From Curtobacterium sp. 458 (GTDB taxonomy: Bacteria > Actinomycetota > Actinomycetes > Actinomycetales > Microbacteriaceae): a DNA stretch of 64,000 nt. Shown piece after piece: positions 54,886-64,000 of the stretch. Position 1 is the stretch's first letter; each line of letters starts with the position of its first letter. The position numbers and the translations under genes are program-made. The stretch lies in contig NZ_CP129104.1 of assembly GCF_030406605.1 (NCBI RefSeq), positions 2,741,830 through 2,805,829 on the forward strand. The letters run 5' to 3'. The notes beneath the pieces were generated by a model, which was given only the letters and a program-made list of their open reading frames with translations, searched no databases and was not told where the DNA came from.

Positions 54886-55047
54886 CAACGTCGAACCGCG
54901 CGCGTTTCTCGCCACGGGGTCCGCCTCGAGCAACCCGACCTACCGGAGGCGACCACTGGGACGCCACGAGCGCAGCGAGGAGGCGGAGAAGCGGCGGCGG
55001 CGCCCTGAGCGGAGCGATGGCGACGCTCGCCGGGAAGCACGAACGAG

Positions 55048-55081
55048 GAATGCCCCCGGGCCGACCGGCCAGGGGGCATTC
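55048..55081. terminator. bidirectional hairpin near tRNA-Leu
   Basis: Ten-base arms GAATGCCCCC (55048-55057) and GGGGGCATTC (55072-55081), GC-rich loop; GTTTTCTTG follows on the plus strand. Likely ends the minus-strand tRNA transcript and any plus-strand readthrough. Confidence 0.7.
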
Positions 55082-55090
55082 GTTTTCTTG

Positions 55091-55176
55091 TGTCCGAGGG
55101 GGGACTTGAACCCCCACGCCCTAATACGGGCACTAGCACCTCAAGCTAGCGCGTCTACCAATTCCGCCACCCGGAC
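55091..55176 (-). tRNA. tRNA-Leu (anticodon GAG)
   Basis: 86 bases, class II with a long variable arm. Minus strand: acceptor GTCCGGG pairs CTCGGAC with one G-T; D arm with GGTAGACGC; anticodon stem CTAGC/GCTAG around loop TTGAGGT; T arm GGGGGTTCAAGTCCCCC. Discriminator A; CCA is not encoded. Reads CUC and CUU leucine codons. Confidence 0.95.
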
Positions 55177-55337
55177 AGGTGTTGTTCGGTTGTGCTGGCC
55201 GGTCATCCGGGGCGTTTTCCCCGGCGTTCCTGCCGAGAGAAGACACTAGCACGGGTCTGAACGCCCGATGAACACGGCCGCGCATCCCGGGCGCGTCCCG
55301 GGGAGTCACGCGGATCGGCGGTGTCGGGACCGGCCGG

Positions 55338-55343
55338 TAGCGT
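55338..55343 (+). promoter_or_regulatory. TAGCGT box, leaderless start of M20 peptidase
   Basis: TAGCGT then GGTGGGC then ATG 55351. Confidence 0.6.
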
Positions 55344-55350
55344 GGTGGGC

Positions 55351-56676
55351 ATGACAGACGTCCACGGGAACACGACGGCCGGCATCGAGCTCGAGGAGAC
55401 CGCGTCGATCGCCCGTGACCTCATCCGGATCGACACCACGAACTGGGGCGAGGGGAAGTCCCGCGGCGAGACCGAGGCGGCGCACTACGTCGAGGCCAAG
55501 CTCCGCGACCTCGGGCTCGAGCCGCAGCTGTTCGAGTCGGAGCCCGACCGGGTGAGCGTCGTGGCCCGGGTCCGGGGGCGCGACCCGCAGAAGTCGGCGC
55601 TCGTCGTGCACGGACACCTCGACGTCGTGCCGGCCGATCCGGCGAACTGGTCGGTGGACCCGTTCGGGGGCGAGATCAAGGACGGCATGCTGTGGGGCCG
55701 TGGCGCGGTCGACATGAAGAACATGGACGCGATGATGCTGACGTCGTTGTCGGACGTCATCGCCGCACAGGGCGCTCCGGAGCGTGACCTCGTGATCGCG
55801 TACTTCGCCGACGAAGAAGCCGGCGGCGTGCTGGGCTCCCACCACGTGGTCGAGCAGCACCCGGAGGTCTTCGCGGGCGCCGACGCCGCGATCAGCGAGG
55901 TCGGCGGGTACTCGATCACGCTCGGTGACCGCCGCGCCTACCTGCTGCAGACCGGCGAGAAGGCCCTGATGTGGATCAAGCTCGTCTCCCGGGGCACGGC
56001 TGCGCACGGCTCGCACGTGATCCGCGACAACGCGGTGACGAAGCTCGCGGCGGCGGTCGCGCGGATCGGGAGCGAGGAGTGGCCGGTCCGGCTCTCGGCG
56101 ACGACGGACGCGATGGTGGCGGAGGTCGCCCGGTTCCTCGGGGTGGACCCGGCGGTGACCGGTCCGGACGAGGTCGCCCTCGCCACGGGCTCGGCGTCGC
56201 GGTTCATCCACGCCGCGCTGCACACCACGACGAACCCGACGGTGCTGCAGGCCGGGTACAAGCACAACGTGATCCCGGACGCGGCCGAGGCGCTCATCGA
56301 CATCCGGTGCTTGCCCGGCGACGAGGAGTCCGTGCTCGAGCGGGTCCGCGAGCTGGCGGGCGACGACGTCGAGGTGGTGATGTCGTTCCGCGACATCGGG
56401 CTCGAGCAGGACTTCGGCGGTCCGCTGGTCGACGCCGTGCGGGACGTCCTCGGTCGGCACGACCCCGGTGCTCCGGTGCTGCCGTACCTGCTCTCCGGCG
56501 GGACGGACAACAAGGCGCTGTCCACCCTGGGGATCGCGGGCTACGGCTTCGTACCGTTGCAGCTGCCGGCCGGCGTGGACTTCCCGGCGATGTTCCACGG
56601 CGTCGACGAGCGCGTCCCGCTCGATGCGCTGGCGTTCGGGCGGCGCGTCCTCGGGGACCTCTTCGCGTCCTACTGA
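55351..56676 (+). CDS. M20/M25/M40 family metallopeptidase
   Basis: 441 residues. Zinc ligands in VVHGHLDVVPAD near residue 84 and WGRGAVDMKN near residue 117, catalytic glutamate pair in YFADEEAGG near residue 151; dimerisation domain from about residue 210 (GTAAHGSHVIRDNA); final histidine in FHGVDERVPL. Cleaves dipeptides or N-acyl amino acids; substrate unknown. ATG 55351 fixed by the TAGCGT box. Confidence 0.93.
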   Translation: MTDVHGNTTAGIELEETASIARDLIRIDTTNWGEGKSRGETEAAHYVEAKLRDLGLEPQLFESEPDRVSVVARVRGRDPQKSALVVHGHLDVVPADPANWSVDPFGGEIKDGMLWGRGAVDMKNMDAMMLTSLSDVIAAQGAPERDLVIAYFADEEAGGVLGSHHVVEQHPEVFAGADAAISEVGGYSITLGDRRAYLLQTGEKALMWIKLVSRGTAAHGSHVIRDNAVTKLAAAVARIGSEEWPVRLSATTDAMVAEVARFLGVDPAVTGPDEVALATGSASRFIHAALHTTTNPTVLQAGYKHNVIPDAAEALIDIRCLPGDEESVLERVRELAGDDVEVVMSFRDIGLEQDFGGPLVDAVRDVLGRHDPGAPVLPYLLSGGTDNKALSTLGIAGYGFVPLQLPAGVDFPAMFHGVDERVPLDALAFGRRVLGDLFASY

Positions 56677-56766
56677 TACATTGCCGGGTCGCCGTCGTGG
56701 TGGTGGTGCCTGGGCGCCACCCTCGTGGCGGTGTCCAGACAGACCTCCCTCCGGAAGGCCGGTGCC

Positions 56767-57597
56767 ATGCACATCCTCGAGGCGATCTTCCTCGGCTTCG
56801 TCCAGGGGCTCACCGAGTTCCTCCCCGTGTCGTCGAGCGCGCACCTGCGCATCGTCGGACTGTTCCTGCCCGACGCGCAGGACCCGGGTGCGGCGTTCAC
56901 GGCCGTGACGCAACTCGGCACCGAGACCGCGGTGCTCATCTACTTCTGGAAGGACATCACCCGGATCGTCGGGCGGTGGTTCCGGTCGCTGTCCGGCCGG
57001 ACGGTCCCGCGGAACGACCCCGACGCGCGGCTCGGCTGGCTGGTCATCCTCGGCACGATCCCGATCGGTGTCGCCGGGCTCCTGCTCAAGGACACGATCG
57101 AGACGACGTTCCGATCGCTCTGGATCGTCGCGATCGTCCTCATCGTGTTCGGCGTCGTGCTCGGCGTCCTCGACGTCGTCGGCAAGAAGGTCCGGCGGAT
57201 CGAGCACATGACGTTCGGCGGCGGGATCCTCATCGGGCTGGCGCAGATGCTCGCGCTCGTCCCCGGCGTCTCCCGGTCCGGCGCGACCGTGTCGATGGGC
57301 CTCGCGCTCGGGTACACCCGGCCGGCAGCCGCGCGGTTCGCGTTCCTGCTGGCCGTCCCGGCGGTGTTCCTCTCCGGGCTGTACGAGGCGGCGACGAGCC
57401 TCGGCGACACCGGCGCACCGTTCGGACTCGTCGACACGCTCGTCGCGACGGTCGTGGCGTTCGTCGTCGGCTTCGTCGTGATCGCCGCGTTCATGAACTA
57501 CATCAGCAAGCGCAGCTTCCTGCCCTTCGTGGTCTACCGGATCGCACTCGGTATCGTTCTCCTCGTGTTGCTGTCGCTTGGTGTGATCCAGCCGTGA
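56767..57597 (+). CDS. uppP: undecaprenyl-diphosphate phosphatase
   Basis: 276 residues, about eight membrane helices. BacA/UppP family: [17 protein letters not shown] near residue 10 and [17 protein letters not shown] near residue 165 hold the catalytic residues. Regenerates undecaprenyl phosphate for peptidoglycan synthesis. ATG 56767 follows GGAAGG; the in-frame GTG 42 bases upstream would place that site inside the protein. The stop overlaps the mshC start. Confidence 0.96.
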   Translation: MHILEAIFLGFVQGLTEFLPVSSSAHLRIVGLFLPDAQDPGAAFTAVTQLGTETAVLIYFWKDITRIVGRWFRSLSGRTVPRNDPDARLGWLVILGTIPIGVAGLLLKDTIETTFRSLWIVAIVLIVFGVVLGVLDVVGKKVRRIEHMTFGGGILIGLAQMLALVPGVSRSGATVSMGLALGYTRPAAARFAFLLAVPAVFLSGLYEAATSLGDTGAPFGLVDTLVATVVAFVVGFVVIAAFMNYISKRSFLPFVVYRIALGIVLLVLLSLGVIQP

Positions 57598-58835
57598 GGG
57601 CCTGGGAGGCCCCGTCCGTCCCGTCCGTCCCGGGTTCGGGGCCCCGCCCCGTCGTGCACGACACGGCCACGGGCAAGCCGGTCGACCCGACCCGCGGCGA
57701 CGAGCGCGCCGCGCTGTACGTGTGCGGCATCACGCCCTACGACGCGACCCACCTCGGGCACGCGGCGACGTACCTGGCCTTCGACTCCCTGCTGCGCTCT
57801 TGGCGTGACGCGGGACTCGACACCGAGTACGCGCAGAACACGACCGACGTGGACGACCCGCTGCTCGAGCGTGCCGCACGGGACGGCGTCGACTGGCAGG
57901 AGCTCGCCGCGTCGCAGATCGACCTGTTCCGTCGCGACATGGAGGCGCTTCGGATCCTCCCGCCCGACGACTACGTGGCCGTCACCGACGAGGTCGACCG
58001 CGTCGCCGAGGCCGTCGCGTTCCTGCAGGAGACCGGGTACGCGTACGACGTGCCGACCGACGACTCCGAGGGCGACGACGTCTACTTCGACGTGAACCGC
58101 CCGACCGAGGCCTGGGCGCTGGGCGACGAGAGCCGTCTCGACCACGAGACGATGCTCGCCCTCTCCGCCGAACGCGGGGGCGACCCCGACCGACCCGGCA
58201 AGCGCGACCCCCTCGACCCGCTGCTCTGGCGAGCAGCACGCGACGGCGAACCGAGCTGGGACACCGTCCTCGGGCCGGGGCGTCCCGGGTGGCACATCGA
58301 GTGCAGCGTCATCGCCGGCGACAAGCTCGGCCTGCCGATCAGCGTCCAGGGCGGCGGCAGCGACCTCGTCTTCCCGCACCACGAGATGAGCGCGGGGCAC
58401 GCAGCGGCGCTGGCGCACCAGCCGCTCGCGAACGCGTACGTGCACACGGGGATGATCGCCTACCAGGGCGAGAAGATCTCGAAGTCGCTCGGCAACCTCG
58501 TCACCGTCCGGGGGCTCCTCGACGACGGGGCCGACCCCCGCGCGGTCCGGCTCGCGCTCCTGTCGCACAAGTACTCGGACGACTGGGAGTGGTTCCCCGC
58601 GGAGCTCGAGTCCGCCACGACGCGGTTGGCGTCGTGGGACGCCTGGGCAGCGGGTGCACCGTCGCACGCCGACGACGCCGCGGACGTGATCGCGCGCATC
58701 CGCGCGCGCGTCGCGGACGACCTCGACACGCCTGGTGCGGTCGCGGCGGTCGACACCGCGCTCGCGGGCGGCACGGCGGCGACGCCGGAGCTCGTCGACC
58801 TCGTCGACGCGCTGCTCGGCATCCGCCTGGGCTGA
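57594..58835 (+). CDS. mshC: cysteine--1-D-myo-inosityl 2-amino-2-deoxy-alpha-D-glucopyranoside ligase
   Basis: 413 residues, paralogue of cysteinyl-tRNA synthetase. Joins cysteine to GlcN-inositol in mycothiol synthesis. Motif [23 protein letters not shown] near residues 42-64 (HxGH) with zinc cysteine, [14 protein letters not shown] near residue 232, and KISKSLGN near residue 293 for KMSKS. GTG 57594 overlaps the uppP stop (GTGA); upstream in-frame sequence is out-of-frame uppP. Evidence that the organism makes mycothiol. Confidence 0.95.
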   Translation: MRAWEAPSVPSVPGSGPRPVVHDTATGKPVDPTRGDERAALYVCGITPYDATHLGHAATYLAFDSLLRSWRDAGLDTEYAQNTTDVDDPLLERAARDGVDWQELAASQIDLFRRDMEALRILPPDDYVAVTDEVDRVAEAVAFLQETGYAYDVPTDDSEGDDVYFDVNRPTEAWALGDESRLDHETMLALSAERGGDPDRPGKRDPLDPLLWRAARDGEPSWDTVLGPGRPGWHIECSVIAGDKLGLPISVQGGGSDLVFPHHEMSAGHAAALAHQPLANAYVHTGMIAYQGEKISKSLGNLVTVRGLLDDGADPRAVRLALLSHKYSDDWEWFPAELESATTRLASWDAWAAGAPSHADDAADVIARIRARVADDLDTPGAVAAVDTALAGGTAATPELVDLVDALLGIRLG

Positions 58836-59060
58836 CCCGGGGCCGCCGGCCGCGCGGGCGCCGCGGCGGCCGCCCGGCCGTGTTGGTCGCGCGACGTGCC
58901 GTCGCGCGCCGCCGGAGCCGACACGTCCTGCGACCAGCCCGTTCCGGCCGCACGACGCGCGCGCACGCCGACCGGGAGGCCCGTGGCGGGCCCGCACCGT
59001 GCCTCCCGTCCGACAGGTGCCCACGCTGGTCGCACGACACGTCACCTCGCTGCTCCGGGG
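58836..59060. other. intergenic stretch after mshC
   Basis: No gene. Contains GGTCGCGCGAC/GTCGCGCG and GCGACCA motifs in both orientations, plus the 58971 hairpin. Similar fragments occur at 21885-21975. Confidence 0.45.
58971..59013. repeat. GGGAGGC palindromic element after mshC
   Basis: Outer arms CGGGAGGC (58973-58980) and GCCTCCCG (59001-59008); the inner CCGTGGCGGGCCCGCACCG adds partial pairing. Confidence 0.75.
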
Positions 59061-59366
59061 CCGATCGTTCTCGCGACCAACGGTCAGGACACGCCGCCGG
59101 CCGCTCGGCGGGCGGTCACGAACGGTCGGTCTCCGGTCAGCAGAGCGACCGTTCGTGACCGTCGGGCGCTCGTGAGCGGGGAGTCGTGACCGTCACCACG
59201 GCGGGCCGAGCGCCCGACCGTTCTCGCATCCAACGGTCAGGACACGCCGCCGGCCGCTCGGCGGGCGGTCACGGACGGTCGGTCTCCGGCCAGCAGAGCG
59301 ACCGTTCGTGATCCTCAGGCGCTCGTGAGCGGGGAGTCGTGACCGTCACCACGGCGCGCCGAACGC
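59061..59366. repeat. 153-bp direct tandem duplication
   Basis: Units 59061-59213 and 59214-59366, start CCGA(T/C)CGTTCTCGC and end GTGACCGTCACCACGGCG plus about 10 bases; roughly 93% identical by eye. Inside each, ACGGTCAGG, GGTCACG(A/G)ACGGTCGG and CGACCGTTCGTGA give inverted pairs. Lies between mshC and the PAC2 gene. Confidence 0.92.
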
Positions 59367-59383
59367 GGGCCCGCGCGCGACCG

Positions 59384-60313
59384 CTACTGCGGCGGCTGCG
59401 GCGGGCGGAAGCCCTCGCCGCCAGCGGTCCCGCCGTCCTTGCCGTCCTTGCGCTCCCGGCGCCGCAGGTACTGCTCGAACTCCTGGGCGATCGCGTCCCC
59501 GGAGGCCTCGGGCGAGTCGACCGTGTCGCGCGCCTGCTCGAGCTGCCCGATGTACGTCGCCATGTCCTCGTCGTCCGCGGCGAGGGCGTCGATGCCCTCC
59601 TCCCACTCGGTCGCGTCGTCCAGGAGCGAGCCCCGGGGGACCGTGACGTCCGTGAGCTCCTCGATCTTGTCGAGCAGCGAGAGCGTGGCCTTGGGCGAGG
59701 GGGAGTTGTGCACGTAGTGCGGGACGGAGGCCCAGAGGGACAGCGTCGTCAGACCGGCCTTGTCCACGGCGTCGGCGAGGACCCCGAGGATGCCGGTCGG
59801 CCCCTCGTAGGAGGACTTGTCGACGTCGAAGGCCGCGCGGACCCCGGCGTTCTCGCTCGACACGAACACCGAGATCGGTCGGGTGTGCGGGACGTCGGCG
59901 AGCATCGCCCCGACGAACACCACCGCGTCGATCGAGTACACGTCGATGAGGTCGATCACCTCGGCGCAGAAGCCGCGCCACGTCCGGGAGGGCTCCGGGC
60001 CGACGAGCACGAACACCTCGCGGTCGGACTCGGAGCCCGTCGCACCGATCACCGGGGGGCCGTCGGAGCCCGGGCCGTGCAGGACGATGCGGGGCCACTG
60101 GATGCCGCGGTCGCCGTCGTCGCTGGTGCCCACGGTGGGGCGATTGAACTGGTAGTCGACGTACCGTTCCCCGTCGATCTCGCGGAGTTCGTCGAGCTCG
60201 AGCGCGTCGACGATCCGTCGGGCGAGCCCGCTGGCCGCCTCGCCGGCGTCGTTCCAGCCCTCGAAGGCGACGACGAGCAGTCGGCCCTCGCTGAAGGGGG
60301 AGTGCTGTGGCAC
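59384..60313 (-). CDS. PAC2 family protein
   Basis: 309 residues. PAC2 (proteasome assembly chaperone) fold: LLVVAFEGWNDAGEAASGLARRI near residue 12, LVGPEPSRTWRGFCAEVID near residue 101 and VGAMLADVPHTRP near residue 130. Actinobacterial members have no proven role. GTG 60313 has AGGAGG eight bases upstream, unlike the leaderless genes around it. The upstream minus-strand frame is antisense to the HAD gene. C-terminus is charged and glutamine/proline-rich. Confidence 0.9.
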   Translation of the reverse strand: MPQHSPFSEGRLLVVAFEGWNDAGEAASGLARRIVDALELDELREIDGERYVDYQFNRPTVGTSDDGDRGIQWPRIVLHGPGSDGPPVIGATGSESDREVFVLVGPEPSRTWRGFCAEVIDLIDVYSIDAVVFVGAMLADVPHTRPISVFVSSENAGVRAAFDVDKSSYEGPTGILGVLADAVDKAGLTTLSLWASVPHYVHNSPSPKATLSLLDKIEELTDVTVPRGSLLDDATEWEEGIDALAADDEDMATYIGQLEQARDTVDSPEASGDAIAQEFEQYLRRRERKDGKDGGTAGGEGFRPPQPPQ

Positions 60314-60527
60314 GGAGCGGACCTCCTGGAAGGGGCGTGGGCCGCTCGTGCGGACCGCGCGCGTGGGACGTTGACCAGGCACCCACTGTAGGCCCGCGGC
60401 AGGGTGCGACGGGCGGCAGTCCGCCTCCAGCGGAACGTGCGCGCGACGCCAGCGCAACGCGTGCGCGACGCGCGGGCGGGACGGAGACGACCACGACCGC
60501 ACGCCGGGGCGGCGCCCGGCCGACCGG

Positions 60528-60533
60528 TAGACT
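60528..60533 (+). promoter_or_regulatory. TAGACT box, leaderless start of HAD gene
   Basis: TAGACT then CGTCGCCC then GTG 60542. Confidence 0.6.
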
Positions 60534-60541
60534 CGTCGCCC

Positions 60542-62550
<2,009 letters not shown>

Positions 62551-62560
62551 AGTACCGACC

Positions 62561-63493
62561 GTGCCCGTCCTGCATCGAACCATCCCCGCGCTCCTGGTCA
62601 CCATCGGACTCGCCGCCACGCTGACGGCCTGCTCCGCGAGCGGAGCCGGGACGACCCCGTCGAGCTGCGCCCGCCCCGGTGCCGCGTCCGAGGCCGTCAC
62701 CGCCACGGGCACGTTCGGCAAGGAGCCGAAGGTCTCCGTCCCCTCGGGGCTCACCACCAAGGGCACGCAGGTCTCGGTCGTGAAGCAAGGCACCGGGCGC
62801 GAGGTCGAGGACGGCACCCCCGTGCTCATCGAGTACACCCTCGTCGACGGTGCGACCGGGCAGGTCGCCCAGACGAGCGGCTACTCCGGCCAGACCGCGC
62901 CGATCACCGCGGGTGCGTCGAACTACGGCGCGCTCGGCGAGGCCGTCGAGTGCGCCCACGTCGGTGACCGGCTCGCCGTCGCCCTCCCGAAGAGCGCGCT
63001 GAGCTCCACGTCCGGCACCGCCGGGTCCTCGTCGAGCAGCAAGACCGAGGACGCCGTCATCGCCGTGATCGACGTCAAGCGGGCCTTCGACGCCCGTGCC
63101 ACCGGCACACCGCAGCTCGCCGGCGACCGCATGCCCGCCGTGGTGCTCGCCCCGTCCGGCGCCCCCGGGATCACGATCCCGTCGTGGGACGCGCCCAAGT
63201 CCGACGAGACGCACCTGCTCCGCAAGGGCGACGGGACGGAGCTCACTGCGAAGGACACCGCGGTCATCAAGTACACGGCCGTGACCTGGAGCGCCGACCC
63301 GTCCGTCACGGGCTCGAACTGGACCGACGGCTCCGGTGCCGCGACCGTGCCGCTCGCCAAGGGCCAGATCGTCGACGGCGTCCGCGAGGCGATCCTCGGA
63401 CACCGCGTCGGCGACCAGGTGCTGGCGATCGTGCACAACCAGGGCGCGACGGACGCCTACGTGATCGACGTGCTCGGAGTGATGCCGCGCTGA
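62561..63493 (+). CDS. FKBP-type peptidyl-prolyl isomerase lipoprotein
   Basis: 310 residues. Signal peptide with lipobox LTAC (cysteine near residue 24), then two FKBP-like domains: about residues 60-175 (GTPVLIEYTLVDGATGQ) and about 215-310 (KDTAVIKYTAVTWS, KGQIVDGVREAILGHRVGDQVLAI). The second keeps the more typical FKBP pattern. Acts on extracytoplasmic protein folding. The 10-base gap from trmI carries its own TAGAGT box. Confidence 0.93.
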   Translation: MPVLHRTIPALLVTIGLAATLTACSASGAGTTPSSCARPGAASEAVTATGTFGKEPKVSVPSGLTTKGTQVSVVKQGTGREVEDGTPVLIEYTLVDGATGQVAQTSGYSGQTAPITAGASNYGALGEAVECAHVGDRLAVALPKSALSSTSGTAGSSSSSKTEDAVIAVIDVKRAFDARATGTPQLAGDRMPAVVLAPSGAPGITIPSWDAPKSDETHLLRKGDGTELTAKDTAVIKYTAVTWSADPSVTGSNWTDGSGAATVPLAKGQIVDGVREAILGHRVGDQVLAIVHNQGATDAYVIDVLGVMPR

Positions 63494-63552
63494 CGCCTCG
63501 GCACCGTCCACCGACCGCCGCGCGGGTGCACTCCGGTGCACCCGCGCTGCCG

Positions 63553-63558
63553 TAGGAT
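63553..63558 (+). promoter_or_regulatory. TAGGAT box, leaderless start of pafB
   Basis: TAGGAT then CGGCCT then GTG 63565. Confidence 0.6.
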
Positions 63559-63564
63559 CGGCCT

Positions 63565-64000
63565 GTGCCAGCCTCTCGTACCCCCCGTGTGCCTGCCGAG
63601 GAGCGGCTCTTCAGCCTCGTGCTCGCGCTGCTCTCGACGGAGTCGGGGCTGACGAAGGCCGAGATCCTGGCCAACGTGCAGGGGTACCGGCAGCGCTGGA
63701 CGCCCGGTGGCGACAACGCTTCCCTGGAGCGCCAGTTCGAGCGTGACAAGGACGACGTGCGCGACCTCGGGATCCCGCTCGAGACCATCGAGACGCCCGG
63801 CGCCGCGGGCAACAACCAGACGCTGCGCTACCGCATCCCGAAGGGCGAGTACGACCTGCCCCTCGACGTCCGCTTCACACCGGACGAGTCCGCGCTGCTG
63901 TCCCTCGCGGCGATGGCCTGGCGTGAGGGAGCGCTCTCCGCCGACTCGCGACGCGCCCTGCTCAAGGTGCGGTCCGCCGGCGCCGAGGACGACGTCGCCT
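63565..64000 (+). CDS. pafB: PafB-type WYL-domain regulator (3' end outside window)
   Basis: First 145 residues. Starts VPASRTPRVPAEERLFSLVLALL; a winged helix-turn-helix covers about residues 12-90 (LTKAEILANVQGYRQRW, FERDKDDVRDLGIPLETIE), then the start of the WYL region (FTPDESALLSLAAMAWREGAL). PafB with PafC controls the LexA-independent DNA damage response in mycobacteria. GTG 63565 is fixed by the TAGGAT box. Proteasome genes that often sit upstream are absent here. Confidence 0.9.
   Translation, partial: MPASRTPRVPAEERLFSLVLALLSTESGLTKAEILANVQGYRQRWTPGGDNASLERQFERDKDDVRDLGIPLETIETPGAAGNNQTLRYRIPKGEYDLPLDVRFTPDESALLSLAAMAWREGALSADSRRALLKVRSAGAEDDVA

Noticed and set aside
55081..55250. 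Integration site next to tRNA-Leu
   Set aside because: No integrase gene, no duplicated tRNA end and no change of gene character on either side.

Overview
This is high-GC actinobacterial chromosome, most likely from the family Microbacteriaceae and possibly Curtobacterium-like. The lineage call rests on gene content: WhiA, RbpA, the glucose-6-phosphate dehydrogenase partner OpcA, the mycothiol ligase MshC, a PafB-type WYL regulator and a PAC2 protein. Codon use is strongly GC-biased, GTG and TTG starts are frequent, and many genes lack a Shine-Dalgarno sequence. The genus is an inference, not a measurement. I see no prophage, insertion sequence, rRNA or CRISPR array. The window opens inside rapZ and closes inside pafB.

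Layout. 1-5900 (+): rapZ end, whiA, gapA-pgk-tpiA, secG, rbpA. 6138-14441 (-): a pentose-phosphate/glycolysis cluster transcribed as tkt-tal-pgi-zwf-opcA-pgl. 14937-17348: haem O synthase ctaB and haem A synthase ctaA, convergent. 17600-21781 (+): an Fe-S cluster operon, sufB-sufD-Rieske ferredoxin-sufC-sufT. 22112-27740: bioY, an ABC-F ATPase, a SURF1 operon, fabG and serB. 27823-36978: glycogen/trehalose genes (glgC, glgA, treS) with an ABC ATPase, L31, an exonuclease, an alpha/beta hydrolase and a glycosyltransferase. 37020-48999: envelope, sirtuin, RNA methyltransferase, carboxypeptidase, hydrolase, dinB and helicase genes. 49248-50842: a decayed DUF2254 gene and a formate/nitrite-type transporter, bracketed by a duplicated acetyltransferase tail. 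51430-54757: NDH-2 and a zinc alcohol dehydrogenase. 55091-55176 (-): tRNA-Leu(GAG). 55351-64000: M20 peptidase, uppP, mshC, PAC2, HAD phosphatase, trmI, FKBP lipoprotein, pafB.

Functionally the window joins lower glycolysis, the oxidative and non-oxidative pentose phosphate pathway (NADPH), respiratory assembly (haem O/A, SURF1, NDH-2), Fe-S assembly and carbon storage (ADP-glucose, glycogen, trehalose), with RbpA and WhiA as actinobacterial transcription factors.

The unusual content is mostly intergenic. A family of 40-46 bp hairpins built on GGGAGGC/GCCTCCC sits at gene 3' ends and between convergent genes. A second family of about 44 bp units with core AACGCGCGCGTT lies just downstream of some of these hairpins. 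There are also tandem repeats with units of 15-23, 88 and 153 bp, and loop-free perfect palindromes. About twenty genes carry a TAnnnT hexamer 6-8 bases upstream of the start codon with no leader, which points to widespread leaderless transcription. Two divergent gene pairs share one CTAG core in opposite directions.
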